From NCBI RefSeq assembly GCF_047553045.1, contig NZ_CP180208.1, forward strand, positions 1,054,001-1,118,000: 64,000 nt of DNA, given 5' to 3'. Positions 1-8,181 of this stretch are shown one piece after another (position 1 is the first letter of the stretch; each line of letters starts with the position of its first letter). The stretch is from Sphingomonas_L flavalba_A (GTDB lineage Bacteria > Pseudomonadota > Alphaproteobacteria > Sphingomonadales > Sphingomonadaceae). The translations under genes and the position numbers were made by a program. The notes under the pieces were generated by a model. It saw only the letters and a list, made by a program, of their open reading frames with translations. It searched no databases and was not told the origin of the DNA.

Positions 1-784
1 TGCCCTGGCCTACGGGAGCGAAATCACCATCGGCGGTGATGTCCTTCAGGTGGCACAGCTTGGTGCGGCCGGCGTAACGCTCCAGATAGGCGATCGGATC
101 GGCGCCGGCCTTGGTCGTCCAGTAGAAATCGAGCTCGAACTTGACCTTGTCGGGGTCGGTGTTCTGCAGGAACAGGTCGAGGATAACGTCGTTGCCGACC
201 TTGGCGAATTCCCGGTCGTGGTTGTGGAAGGCGAAGACCTTGCCCTCCTTGGCGCACATGTCGCCAAGCTCGTTGAACAGCTTGATATAGGCGTCGATCG
301 TCGGCCTGTCGGCCAGCTGACCGTCGAGCAGGATCGCCCACATCACATAGGTCTGGCCGAGGATCTTCGACGTTTCGATCCCATCCTCGAACGCGGCGCG
401 GGCGTTTTTCAGCGAGAAGGTGTCGGCGTAGACCTGCCGGTTGACGGCGGTGTCGACCTCTCGCTTCACCCAGCCGGCAAACGACTTATAGGTGGGGTTG
501 GTGGGCGAGACGTGGTTGTTCGGTGAGGTCAGGCCGTAGCGGTCGAGGACAGACCGGACATAGGCCGGGTCGCGGCCGAAGCTGCCGGTGGTGCCGATTT
601 CCTTGTAGCCCATCGCCGCGACTTCACGCAGCGTGCCTTCGAAGTCCGTCTCCAGCGCCTTGATGATCGTCCCGCCCTGGAGGCCCCAGCGGCGGGGTTT
701 CTTGTTGGCGGCGATCAGCGGGCTGAGGCCGGTGGCGGCGAGGGGGGCGAGGGCCGAGTATTTCAGCAGGTCGCGGCGGTTCAT
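1..784 (-). CDS. Tat-targeted TIM-barrel sugar isomerase/epimerase, copy 1 (3' end outside window)
   Basis: The first 261 codons are present and the 3' end lies beyond the left edge. The ATG at 784 follows the same upstream bases (GGCCGTCCCC) as copy 2 at 1739. The N-terminus MNRRDLLKYSALAPLAATG is a twin-arginine signal, so export to the periplasm is expected. The rest is an AP_endonuc_2/xylose-isomerase-like TIM barrel with the HNH and ELDFYW motifs typical of sugar isomerases and 3-ketosugar-processing enzymes. It is almost identical to copy 2 except for a block near residues 100-125 and one extra codon, so there is no frameshift. It is last in the leftward uronate operon, 37 bases after copy 2. 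The exact substrate is not evident. Confidence 0.85.
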   Translation of the reverse strand, partial: MNRRDLLKYSALAPLAATGLSPLIAANKKPRRWGLQGGTIIKALETDFEGTLREVAAMGYKEIGTTGSFGRDPAYVRSVLDRYGLTSPNNHVSPTNPTYKSFAGWVKREVDTAVNRQVYADTFSLKNARAAFEDGIETSKILGQTYVMWAILLDGQLADRPTIDAYIKLFNELGDMCAKEGKVFAFHNHDREFAKVGNDVILDLFLQNTDPDKVKFELDFYWTTKAGADPIAYLERYAGRTKLCHLKDITADGDFAPVGQG

Positions 785-821
785 GGGGACGGCCTTTCAG
801 GCAGGAAGGAACGGCGGCGGA

Positions 822-1739
822 TCAGCCGATGGTGCGGTGGAGATAATCGATCGAGGTACGGATCGCCGCCATCGGATCGTCCGCACGATCGATCTCGACC
901 AGGATATGGTCGATGCCGGCGTCGTCGCAGGTCTTGATCAGCGCCGGGACGTCGAGTGTGCCCTGGCCTACGGGAGCGAAATCACCATCGGCGGTGATGT
1001 CCTTCAGGTGGCAGAGCTTGGTGCGGCCGGCGTAACGCTCCAGATAGGCGATCGGGTCGGCGCCGGCCTTGGTCGTCCAGTAGAAGTCCAGCTCGAACTT
1101 GACCTTGTCCGGGTCGGTGTTCTGCAGGAACAGGTCGAGGATCACGTCGTTGCCGACCTTGGCGAATTCGCGAGCATGGTTGTGGAAGGCGAAGATCTTG
1201 CCTTCCTTCGCGCACATGTCGCCGATCTCGTTGAACAGCTTGATATAGGCGTCGATGGTCGGGCGGTCGGCGATCTGGCCGTCGAGCAGGATCGCCCACA
1301 TCACGTAGGTCTGGCCGAGGATCTTCGACGTCTCGATCCCGTCCTCGAACGCGGCGCGGGCGTTCTTCAGCGAGAAGGTGTTGGCGTAGAAGGTCATCAC
1401 GTCATTGTCGGGCGCGGCCCGCGTCACCCAGTTGGCGAAGGCCTTGTAGGTGGGGTTGGGCGCGACGTGGTTGTTCGGTGAGGTCAGGCCGTAGCGGTCG
1501 AGGACCGAACGGACATAGGCCGGGTCGCGGCCGAAGCTGCCGGTGGTGCCGATTTCCTTGTAGCCCATCGCCGCGACTTCGCGCAGCGTGCCTTCGAAAT
1601 CCGCTTCCAGCGCCTTGATGATCGTCCCGCCCTGGAGACCCCAGCGGCGGGGTTTCTTGTTGGCGGCGATCAGCGGGCTGAGGCCGGTGGCGGCGAGGGG
1701 GGCGAGGGCGGAATATTTGAGCAGGTCGCGACGGTTCAT
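822..1739 (-). CDS. Tat-targeted TIM-barrel sugar isomerase/epimerase, copy 2
   Basis: This 305-aa protein starts MNRRDLLKYSALAPLAATG, with a twin arginine followed by a hydrophobic stretch ending near residue 26, which indicates Tat export. The mature part is a complete AP_endonuc_2-type TIM barrel. HNH (about residue 175), ELDFYW (about 215) and a late HLKD motif supply the usual metal-binding residues (His, Glu, Asp). It lies 35 bases downstream of the Gfo/Idh/MocA gene and just upstream of copy 1 in one leftward operon. Oxidoreductase plus TIM-barrel pairs often act on 3-keto sugars or glycosides. That role is inferred here; the substrate is not shown. Confidence 0.85.
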   Translation of the reverse strand: MNRRDLLKYSALAPLAATGLSPLIAANKKPRRWGLQGGTIIKALEADFEGTLREVAAMGYKEIGTTGSFGRDPAYVRSVLDRYGLTSPNNHVAPNPTYKAFANWVTRAAPDNDVMTFYANTFSLKNARAAFEDGIETSKILGQTYVMWAILLDGQIADRPTIDAYIKLFNEIGDMCAKEGKIFAFHNHAREFAKVGNDVILDLFLQNTDPDKVKFELDFYWTTKAGADPIAYLERYAGRTKLCHLKDITADGDFAPVGQGTLDVPALIKTCDDAGIDHILVEIDRADDPMAAIRTSIDYLHRTIG

Positions 1740-1774
1740 GGGGACGGCCTTTCAGATAGGTTATCGGGTGAATG

Positions 1775-2983
1775 TCAGCGTTGCAGATAGGGAAGCACGT
1801 CGACGACGCGGCGTTCGGCGGCGCTGAGATAGCCGGCGTAGATGACCAGCATGACGTCCATCGCCAGCAGCAGGTCGCTGCGCGGGGCGCGGTTGTTGGC
1901 GACGGCGCCGATGAAGTCGCGCAGTTCGTCCGGGTATCCGGTTACCATGTCCTCGTCCGGCGCGGGGAAGGACCAGCCTTCCTTCGTCTCGGTCTTTTCG
2001 ACCAGATACTCGCTGTCGAAATAGGCGCCGTCGGGGGTGTAGGCCTGGCAGGTGGTGTTGGGATTGATGTTCGCCGTCACCACCGCCTTCGAGCCGTGGG
2101 CGGCGATATAGTTGCGGATGCCGCCCATCCGGGTGTCGGTGGAGGTGAGCTGGGCGACCGAGCCGTCCTCGAAGGCGAGGGTGATCGTCGCCCAGTCCTC
2201 CACATCTTCCCAGCCGGTGACGATGTGCTTGCGCGCCTCCGCCTCGAACGACGGGATCGCGGTCAGCTTCGCCACCTGGGCGCTGACCGAGACCGGGCGG
2301 ATCGGCTTGCCGTCGCGGCGGCGGCCTTCCTCGTGCTTCAGGTGGAGGGCGGCGCCGATCGGGTGGGCGCAGAGCCGGAGCAGCGAGCCGCCGCCCGCCG
2401 TCCGCCAGCGCCGCGAATAGGCGGCGTGCGAGCCGGAGTGCGATTCCTCGCCCTGGATGCGCAGCAGCGTCGATCCGCTGGCCGCCATCAGCCGGTTCAG
2501 CTTGACGATCGGCGGGGCGTAGACCCAGTTTTCCGCGTAGCAGAAGGTGATGCCGGCGCGAGCGACCGCCTCCTCGACCGCGCGGGTCTGTTCCGTCACC
2601 GCGTCGAGCATCGCCGCGCGCGAATAGCCGTCCGCCGTCCAGTCCGCGCCGGCGCCGTCCGGGCCGAAGAAGCCGCCGAGCGGCTTTTCGCAGATCACGT
2701 GCTTGCCGCGCTCCGCCGCCTGCAGGACCAGCGGCACGTGCAGGTTGTTGGGCACGCACAGGTCGACGATGTCGATCGCCGGGTCGGCGAGCAGTTCGTC
2801 CGCGCTGGCATATTGGCGGGGGATGCCGAACTGGGCAGCGAGCGCCGCCGCCTTCGCCGGATCGCGCCCGGCGATCGCCGCCACCTCGAACGCCTCGCCA
2901 TAGACCTTGCGGTAGCTGGCAAGGTGGAAGTGCGCCGAAAAACCGGCTCCGATGATACCGATACGCACCGGCCTGGTCGTCAT
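1775..2983 (-). CDS. Gfo/Idh/MocA family NAD(P)-dependent oxidoreductase
   Basis: The 402-aa protein starts at the ATG at 2983, which follows a good ribosome site (GAAAGGA). A reading frame 35 codons longer is open but lacks such a site. The N-terminal Rossmann motif IGIIGAGFSAHFH and the EKPLGG motif (about residue 92) are diagnostic of the family, which oxidises or reduces sugars and cyclitols with NAD(P). There is no signal peptide, so it is cytoplasmic. It lies 29 bases after the MFS gene and 35 bases before the tandem TIM-barrel genes. A role in oxidising an imported sugar or uronide is inferred from this context. Confidence 0.88.
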   Translation of the reverse strand: MTTRPVRIGIIGAGFSAHFHLASYRKVYGEAFEVAAIAGRDPAKAAALAAQFGIPRQYASADELLADPAIDIVDLCVPNNLHVPLVLQAAERGKHVICEKPLGGFFGPDGAGADWTADGYSRAAMLDAVTEQTRAVEEAVARAGITFCYAENWVYAPPIVKLNRLMAASGSTLLRIQGEESHSGSHAAYSRRWRTAGGGSLLRLCAHPIGAALHLKHEEGRRRDGKPIRPVSVSAQVAKLTAIPSFEAEARKHIVTGWEDVEDWATITLAFEDGSVAQLTSTDTRMGGIRNYIAAHGSKAVVTANINPNTTCQAYTPDGAYFDSEYLVEKTETKEGWSFPAPDEDMVTGYPDELRDFIGAVANNRAPRSDLLLAMDVMLVIYAGYLSAAERRVVDVLPYLQR

Positions 2984-3012
2984 GTCATTCCTTTCCCGCG
3001 CGCGAGGCGCCG

Positions 3013-4401
3013 TTAGTCCCGCAGGGCGCGGCCGCGCGTTTCGGGCGCGAACAGCGCCGTCACGATGCCGATCAGGAACACCGCGCACATCGTCATCGCC
3101 GAGAAGCGCAGCGGGTCCGGCGCCGGCAGGCCGCCATAGAGGTGGGTGGTCAGATAAGCCGAACCGAAGCTGCCGATGGCGGCGGCGAAGCGGCCGAGAT
3201 TATAGGCGAAGGACACGCCGGTGCCCCGCGTCCGCGCGCCGAACAGTTCCGGCAGATAGATCGAGAAGCCGGCGAAGACGCTGAACTGGGCGGCGCCCAT
3301 CAGCGGCATCATCCAATAGGCGTCGGCCGGGCTTTCCAGCCGCCAGTAGACGAACAGGGTGACGATGAGCGCGGCGCTGAACCCGGCGACGAAGGCCGGG
3401 CGGCGGCCGAAGCGCGCGGCGATCCACGAGAAGATCCACATGCCGATCGCGCCGCCGGCCATTTGCAGCATGAACGACCAGTTCTTGGCGCTGGCGACTG
3501 CCGCGGCGACCTGATCCGCCGGCAGCCGGGCAGAGAACCAGCCGGTGAACACCGCATGTTGCAGGTCGACGGCATATTCGCCGATCGCCCACAGGCCGAC
3601 GACACCGGCAACGGCGAGCAGCGTGCCGATCAGCAGATTGTGCCGTTCGTCCTTCTGGCGCAGCAATTCACCATAGGAGCCGAAAACCCCCTTGGGCAGT
3701 TGCCCGTCCGCTTTCAGTTTCAGCCAGGCATCGGATTCGCGCAGGCGCAGCGCCGACAGGATGGCGAGCAGGGCCGGGAGGGCGCCGATCGCGAACAGCC
3801 AGCGCCAGCCATGGGCGGCGTCTATCCAGCCGTGCGCGCCGAGGGTGTCGACCCCCATCTTGACGAAGGCGGCGCCGACATTGCCGAAGGTCGACAGCAC
3901 CTGCAGCCCGGCGAGCATCGCCAGCCGCGCCGCGCCCGACATGGTTTCGGCGATGATCGCGACGGCAAGGCCGAAGATGCCGCCGATGCCGAGGCCGGTA
4001 ACGAAGCGCAGGATCGCGAATTCTTCCGGCGTGCGGCACAGCGCGGTCAGCCCGGTACAGACCGAGTAGAGCAGGATCGAAATGGTCAGCAGGCGGACCC
4101 GGCCGAAACGGTCGCCGAGCGCGCCGAAGGTCAGCCCGCCGATGCCCCAGCCGACCAGGAACAGCGCGGTCGAAGTCTTGGCGAAGGCCTGCACTTCAAG
4201 GCTGCCCGCCGGCAGGCCCATCAGGTCGGCAAGAGCGGGAATCCGCGCCAGCGAGAACAACCGCTGGTCCATCGTATCGAACAGCCAGGCGCCGGAGACG
4301 ACGGCGAAGACGAACCATTGGTAGCGGGTGACCGTTCTCCACCAGGGCAGGTCGGAATCAGGCTGTGCGATGGTCTCTCTCCGCCCCGTGTGGTTAGCCA
4401 C
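3013..4401 (-). CDS. MFS transporter, sugar/uronate type
   Basis: The 462-aa polytopic protein has about 12 predicted hydrophobic segments. It carries the MFS loop motif GDRFGRVR between helices 2 and 3 (about residues 95-102) and a related ARFGRRPAF motif in the second half. The start used is GTG at 4401; there is no strong ribosome site there, so the exact start is uncertain. The gene sits between uxuB and the Gfo/Idh/MocA gene in the uronate operon, which points to inner-membrane uptake of hexuronate, a uronide or a related sugar acid. An ATTG(N6)CAAT palindrome lies immediately upstream, overlapping the end of uxuB. Confidence 0.85.
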   Translation of the reverse strand: MANHTGRRETIAQPDSDLPWWRTVTRYQWFVFAVVSGAWLFDTMDQRLFSLARIPALADLMGLPAGSLEVQAFAKTSTALFLVGWGIGGLTFGALGDRFGRVRLLTISILLYSVCTGLTALCRTPEEFAILRFVTGLGIGGIFGLAVAIIAETMSGAARLAMLAGLQVLSTFGNVGAAFVKMGVDTLGAHGWIDAAHGWRWLFAIGALPALLAILSALRLRESDAWLKLKADGQLPKGVFGSYGELLRQKDERHNLLIGTLLAVAGVVGLWAIGEYAVDLQHAVFTGWFSARLPADQVAAAVASAKNWSFMLQMAGGAIGMWIFSWIAARFGRRPAFVAGFSAALIVTLFVYWRLESPADAYWMMPLMGAAQFSVFAGFSIYLPELFGARTRGTGVSFAYNLGRFAAAIGSFGSAYLTTHLYGGLPAPDPLRFSAMTMCAVFLIGIVTALFAPETRGRALRD

Positions 4402-4429
4402 ACATGTATGACCAAAATTTCCTACTTGT

Positions 4430-5887
4430 TCAAAATTGGTCAGTCAATAGTGCTGGTGCGGTTATCGCCGCGATCAGCGCTCGCGGATCGCCGGCGACCA
4501 GCCGGGCAAGCATGGCGGCAAGCGCCGAAGGCAGCGCCGCGCTGTCGCGGAACGCGGCGGGGAAGACGCCGGACTGATCGACCATCGCGGCGGCGGCGGC
4601 GTGCGCGTCCCCCGCCGCCCCCTGCCAGAGCGCGGCGAGTCGGTCGGCGAGCGGATCGTCGACCGGGCGGCCGGTGGTGCCGCCGACATGGACGATCCAC
4701 GCCGAGAGGCTGAGCAGATAGGCGGGGCTGGCAAGGCCGCGCGCGTCGCGCTCGACCATCGCCGCCAGCCAGCGTTGCGGGATCTTCTGCGATCCGTCGA
4801 TCGCGATCTGGTCGAGCCGGTGGGGCAGGGCGGGGTTGTCGAACCGGCGGAGCAGCGCGTCGGCATAGGCGGGGTAGTCCAGCCCGGCGGCCGGCGCCAG
4901 CGTCGGTATCGCCTCGCCGTCGATCTGGCGACGGAGCAGCGCGGCGAGGGCGGGATCGGCGACCGCCTGATGCACATAGGTGTGGCCAAGAAGCAGGCCG
5001 ACATAGGCGAGGGTCGAATGGCTGCCGTTCAGCAGGCGCAGCTTTGCCAGTTCGAACGGGTGGACGTCCGCGACGATCTGAGCGCCGCCGACTTCCCAGC
5101 GCGGACGCGGACCGGCGAAGCGGTCCTCGATCACCCACTGGCGGAACGGTTCGGTGACGACCAGGCCGCGATCGTCGACCGGTGCGCCGTCCATGTCGGC
5201 GGCGGTGGTGCGCGGGACGATGCGGTCAACCATCGTGTTCGGGCAGGTCCAGCGCCGTTCCAGCGGCCGGCCGCGCCGGGCGAGGAACGCGCCGAGCAGC
5301 CGGTCGAGCAGATCGCCGTTGCCGGACAGATTGTCGCAGGACAGCAGGGTCAGCGGCCCGGAGCCAGCCGCCTGCCGCCGGTCGAGCGCGGCGGCGAGAT
5401 AGCCGAAAATGGTGCGCGGCGCGGCGCCGGACAGGTCATGGGCGATCGCCGGATCGTCAAACAGCAGGCCGTCCCCGGCCGGATCACGGTAATAGCCCTT
5501 CTCGGTGACGGTTAGGGTTACGATGTGGACGGCGGGGTCGGCGAGCGCGGCGATCACCCGTTCGGGCGATTCCGGTGCGACCAGCACGGTGTTGATCGCG
5601 CCGATCAGCCGCCGCGCCGGGCCGGCGCCGCTGCGTTCCTCTACCATGTAAACACAGTCCTGCGGCGCCAGCGCATCGCGCGTCGACGGCGAGCGCAGCG
5701 ACACGGCGGTGATCCCCCAGCCGGTGTCGCCGGCGGCGAGCGCGTCGTCGGTGTAGACCGCCTGATGGGCGCGGTGGAACGCGCCGATGCCGAGGTGGAC
5801 GATGCCGCTTGTCGTCCGGTCGCGGACATAGCCGATCGGGGCGACACCGGCCGGGATGTTTCCCGGCGACAGGCGCGGGCGGCTCAC
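4430..5887 (-). CDS. uxuB: Fructuronate reductase / D-mannonate oxidoreductase (mannitol dehydrogenase family)
   Basis: This 485-aa enzyme belongs to the long-chain mannitol dehydrogenase family and reduces D-fructuronate to D-mannonate with NADH in the cytoplasm. The N-terminal HLGIGAFHRAHQ motif is the family's nucleotide-binding signature. The middle of the protein carries CDNLSGNG, and KLRLLNGSHS with its conserved Lys, Asn and His is the catalytic block. The start is GTG at 5887, overlapping the uxaC stop by four bases (GTGA); a longer frame upstream is only the shadow of uxaC. It directly follows the isomerase that makes its substrate. Confidence 0.92.
   Translation of the reverse strand: MSRPRLSPGNIPAGVAPIGYVRDRTTSGIVHLGIGAFHRAHQAVYTDDALAAGDTGWGITAVSLRSPSTRDALAPQDCVYMVEERSGAGPARRLIGAINTVLVAPESPERVIAALADPAVHIVTLTVTEKGYYRDPAGDGLLFDDPAIAHDLSGAAPRTIFGYLAAALDRRQAAGSGPLTLLSCDNLSGNGDLLDRLLGAFLARRGRPLERRWTCPNTMVDRIVPRTTAADMDGAPVDDRGLVVTEPFRQWVIEDRFAGPRPRWEVGGAQIVADVHPFELAKLRLLNGSHSTLAYVGLLLGHTYVHQAVADPALAALLRRQIDGEAIPTLAPAAGLDYPAYADALLRRFDNPALPHRLDQIAIDGSQKIPQRWLAAMVERDARGLASPAYLLSLSAWIVHVGGTTGRPVDDPLADRLAALWQGAAGDAHAAAAAMVDQSGVFPAAFRDSAALPSALAAMLARLVAGDPRALIAAITAPALLTDQF
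4435..4448. promoter_or_regulatory. Candidate GntR/UxuR-type operator upstream of the MFS gene
   Basis: The site ATTGGTCAGTCAAT is a 14-bp imperfect palindrome of the ATTG(N6)CAAT type. It overlaps the last codons of uxuB and lies about 35 bases upstream of the MFS start. A further inverted half-site TGACCAA lies at 4409-4415. Similar palindromes occur in front of manD and the TonB receptor. The E. coli UxuR/ExuR box has the same ATTGGT...ACCAAT logic. It may give the transporter an internal regulated promoter. Confidence 0.5.
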
Positions 5888-7287
5888 AGCCGGTAGGCCG
5901 ACGTGACCAGCGTGCTGGTCAGCGCGACGGCCAGCTCCGCCGCCTCGCCCTCGTCGATCTGATGCTCTGCGACCAGTTCGGCGAGGAAGCCGCAATCGAT
6001 CCGCCGGGCGACGTCGTGCCGCGCCGGGATCGACAGGAAGGCGCGGGTGTCGTCATTGAAGCCGACGAGATTGTAGAAGCCCGCCGTTTCCGTCATCTGG
6101 CGGCGGAAGCGGCGCATCCCGTCCGGGCTGTCGTGGAACCACCAGGCCGGGCCGAGGCGCAGCGCCGGGTAATGGCCGGCGAGCGGCGCCAGTTCGCGCG
6201 CGTAAACGGTCTCGTCCAGCGTGAACAGGATGATCGTCTGCGCCGGATCGTTGCCGTGCCGGTCGAGCAGCGGGCGGAGCGCGCCGACGAAATCGGTGCG
6301 GGTCGGGATGTCGGCGCCCTTGTCCCGGCCGAAGCGGGCGAACAGCGCGCTGTTGTGGTTGCGGAACGAGCCGGGGTGGATCTGCACGACCAGCCGGTCG
6401 TCGCGGCTCATATCGGCCATCACCGTCAGCATATGGGCGCGGAACAGCTCGGCCCGGTCCGGGGCGGGCGGGGTGGCGGCGGTTACCTCGGTAAACAGCG
6501 CCTCCGCTTCCGGCGCGGTCAGCACGGCGGTGGCGGCGGTCGGGTGGCCATGATCGCTGGCGGTGGCGCCGGCGGCGATGAAGGCGGCCCGGCGCTGGCG
6601 CAGCGCGGCGAGGTAGCCGGGGTAGGACAGGCAATCCTCCCCCGTCATCTCCGACAGGCGGGCGAGGTTGGCGGTGAAGCCCTCATAGTCCGGGTCGACG
6701 ACCGGATCGGGGCGGAAGGTGGTGATGACCCGGCCCGGCCAGCCGGAGGCGCGGATCTTCGCGTGATGCTCCAGCGGGTCGAGCGGCGACTCGGTCGTCG
6801 CCAGCGCCGCGATGTTGAACCGGTCGAACAGCGCGCGGGGGCGGTAGGCGGGCTGGGCCAGCCGCTCGGCGATCCGGTCGTAATACAGGTCGGCGGTTTC
6901 CGCCTCCAGCCGGACAGTGAGGCCGAACACCTCGCTGAACACCCAGTCCAGCCACAGCCGCGACGGGGTGCCGCGGAACAGGTGGTAGTTCCGGGCGAAG
7001 ATGTGCCAGGCGGCGCGCGAATCGACCGGGCCGCCGCCGATGCCCAGATCTTCCAGCCGGACGCCCTGGCTGTAGAGCATGCGGAAGACATAGTGGTCGG
7101 GCGCGATCAGCAGCGCGGTCGGGTCGGCGAACGGCGCGTCGTCCGCGAACCAGGCCGGATCGGTGTGGCCGTGCGGGCTGACGATCGGTAGGCCGGCGAC
7201 GGCTTCGTACAGCCGGCGCGCGATGGCGCGCACGCCGGGGTCGACCGGAAACAGGCGGTCCGGATGGAGGACGAGGGGGGTGGCCAT
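5884..7287 (-). CDS. uxaC: Glucuronate isomerase
   Basis: The 467-aa protein matches uronate isomerase, an amidohydrolase-superfamily enzyme converting D-glucuronate to D-fructuronate and D-galacturonate to D-tagaturonate. The metal motif SPHGHTDP (residues 37-44) is present near the N-terminus and the length is normal. Its ATG at 7287 directly abuts the TAG stop of the gntR gene, and its end overlaps uxuB, so the three are translationally linked. With uxuB, manD and kdgK it forms the classic glucuronate branch; no altronate-branch genes are present, so glucuronate is the more likely substrate. Confidence 0.95.
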   Translation of the reverse strand: MATPLVLHPDRLFPVDPGVRAIARRLYEAVAGLPIVSPHGHTDPAWFADDAPFADPTALLIAPDHYVFRMLYSQGVRLEDLGIGGGPVDSRAAWHIFARNYHLFRGTPSRLWLDWVFSEVFGLTVRLEAETADLYYDRIAERLAQPAYRPRALFDRFNIAALATTESPLDPLEHHAKIRASGWPGRVITTFRPDPVVDPDYEGFTANLARLSEMTGEDCLSYPGYLAALRQRRAAFIAAGATASDHGHPTAATAVLTAPEAEALFTEVTAATPPAPDRAELFRAHMLTVMADMSRDDRLVVQIHPGSFRNHNSALFARFGRDKGADIPTRTDFVGALRPLLDRHGNDPAQTIILFTLDETVYARELAPLAGHYPALRLGPAWWFHDSPDGMRRFRRQMTETAGFYNLVGFNDDTRAFLSIPARHDVARRIDCGFLAELVAEHQIDEGEAAELAVALTSTLVTSAYRL

Positions 7288-8070
7288 CTAGATCGAGACG
7301 ACGCGAACGAACCGGTCGCGGGTGCTGCGCGCCTGCTGCCGGGCGCGCTCGATTGCTTCTTCCTCGGTGGCGAACAGCAGATGCTCGATCACCGCGCCGA
7401 GATGTTCGCGCATCGCGGTGCGGGCGCGGGCGGGGTCGCGGGCCTGAAGCGCCTCGACGATACCCATATGTTCCTGGATCACCGGCTTGACCTGGGCGTT
7501 GCGCGCCTTTTCGTGGAGCAGCGCGCATTCCGGCGCGGATTGCCGCATTTCCCAGAACGCTTCGATCGTCTTGGCGATGGCGGCGTTGCGGGTGGCGCGG
7601 GCGATCAGCATGTGGAAATCGCGGTCCGCCTCCTCCGCTGCGGCGGGGTCTCCGGCCGCATCCATCCGCGCGACGAGCAGCGGCAGTTCGTCCAGTTCCT
7701 CGTCGGTGATGTTGGTGGCGGCAAGGGCGGCGGCCTCGCTTTCGAACAGCAGGCGTGCCTCGGTCAGTTCGAAGGCGGTGACGCCGAAGCCGGGTGCCTC
7801 GCGACGGCCGGTCTGGCGGCGGACATAGGCGCCGGAGCCGACCCGCACCTCGACGACGCCCTGCACTTCCAGCGCGATGATCGCTTCGCGCACCGTCGGG
7901 CGGCTGACGTTGAATTCGGCCGATATCTCCCGCTCCGCCGGCATCCGCCCGCCGACCGGGTAGGTGCCGTCGTTGATGCGGTCCATCAGCTTGTGCGCGA
8001 TCTCCCGATAGAGGCGCTGCGAATCCGCCGGGGGCGCAACATCTATTTTCTCGCTCAGAACCTGGTGCAC
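7288..8070 (-). CDS. GntR/FadR-family transcriptional regulator of the uronate locus
   Basis: The 260-aa protein has an N-terminal GntR winged helix (about residues 20-90, with RMPAEREISAEFNVSRPTVREAI) and a C-terminal all-helical FCD domain. The FCD domain carries the family Asp/His residues (DRDFHMLIA and EHMGIVEAL). UxuR and ExuR of enterics share this architecture and respond to uronate intermediates. The start is GTG at 8070. It is first in the leftward operon and divergent from manD, with ATTGGTCT/AGACCAAT sites in the shared promoter, so autoregulation and repression of both arms is likely. Confidence 0.9.
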   Translation of the reverse strand: MHQVLSEKIDVAPPADSQRLYREIAHKLMDRINDGTYPVGGRMPAEREISAEFNVSRPTVREAIIALEVQGVVEVRVGSGAYVRRQTGRREAPGFGVTAFELTEARLLFESEAAALAATNITDEELDELPLLVARMDAAGDPAAAEEADRDFHMLIARATRNAAIAKTIEAFWEMRQSAPECALLHEKARNAQVKPVIQEHMGIVEALQARDPARARTAMREHLGAVIEHLLFATEEEAIERARQQARSTRDRFVRVVSI

Positions 8071-8094
8071 GGGGAATCCTCCGGGTGTTAGGAT

Positions 8095-8133
8095 TATTGG
8101 TCTAACACTATGTACAAACTTGACAGACCAATA
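8095..8133. promoter_or_regulatory. Divergent gntR-manD control region with paired operator-like inverted repeat
   Basis: TATTGGTCT (8095-8103) and AGACCAATA (8125-8133) are perfect 9-bp inverted arms in the 111-bp divergent region. The right arm belongs to CTTGACAGACCAAT (8119-8132), which matches the 14-bp ATTG(N6)CAAT-type sites at 4435 and 9475. It includes a TTGACA that could be a -35 element for manD. Binding there by the GntR regulator would block both directions. Confidence 0.55.
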
Positions 8134-8181
8134 TTGTCAGGTCAAGACGCATGACCATAACCGACTTCGCGGGGGAGAGCC

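Noticed and set aside
5888..5995. Longer N-terminus for uxuB, upstream of GTG 5887
   Set aside because: The extra residues are an Arg/Gly-rich shadow of uxaC, and the GTGA overlap gives a natural start.
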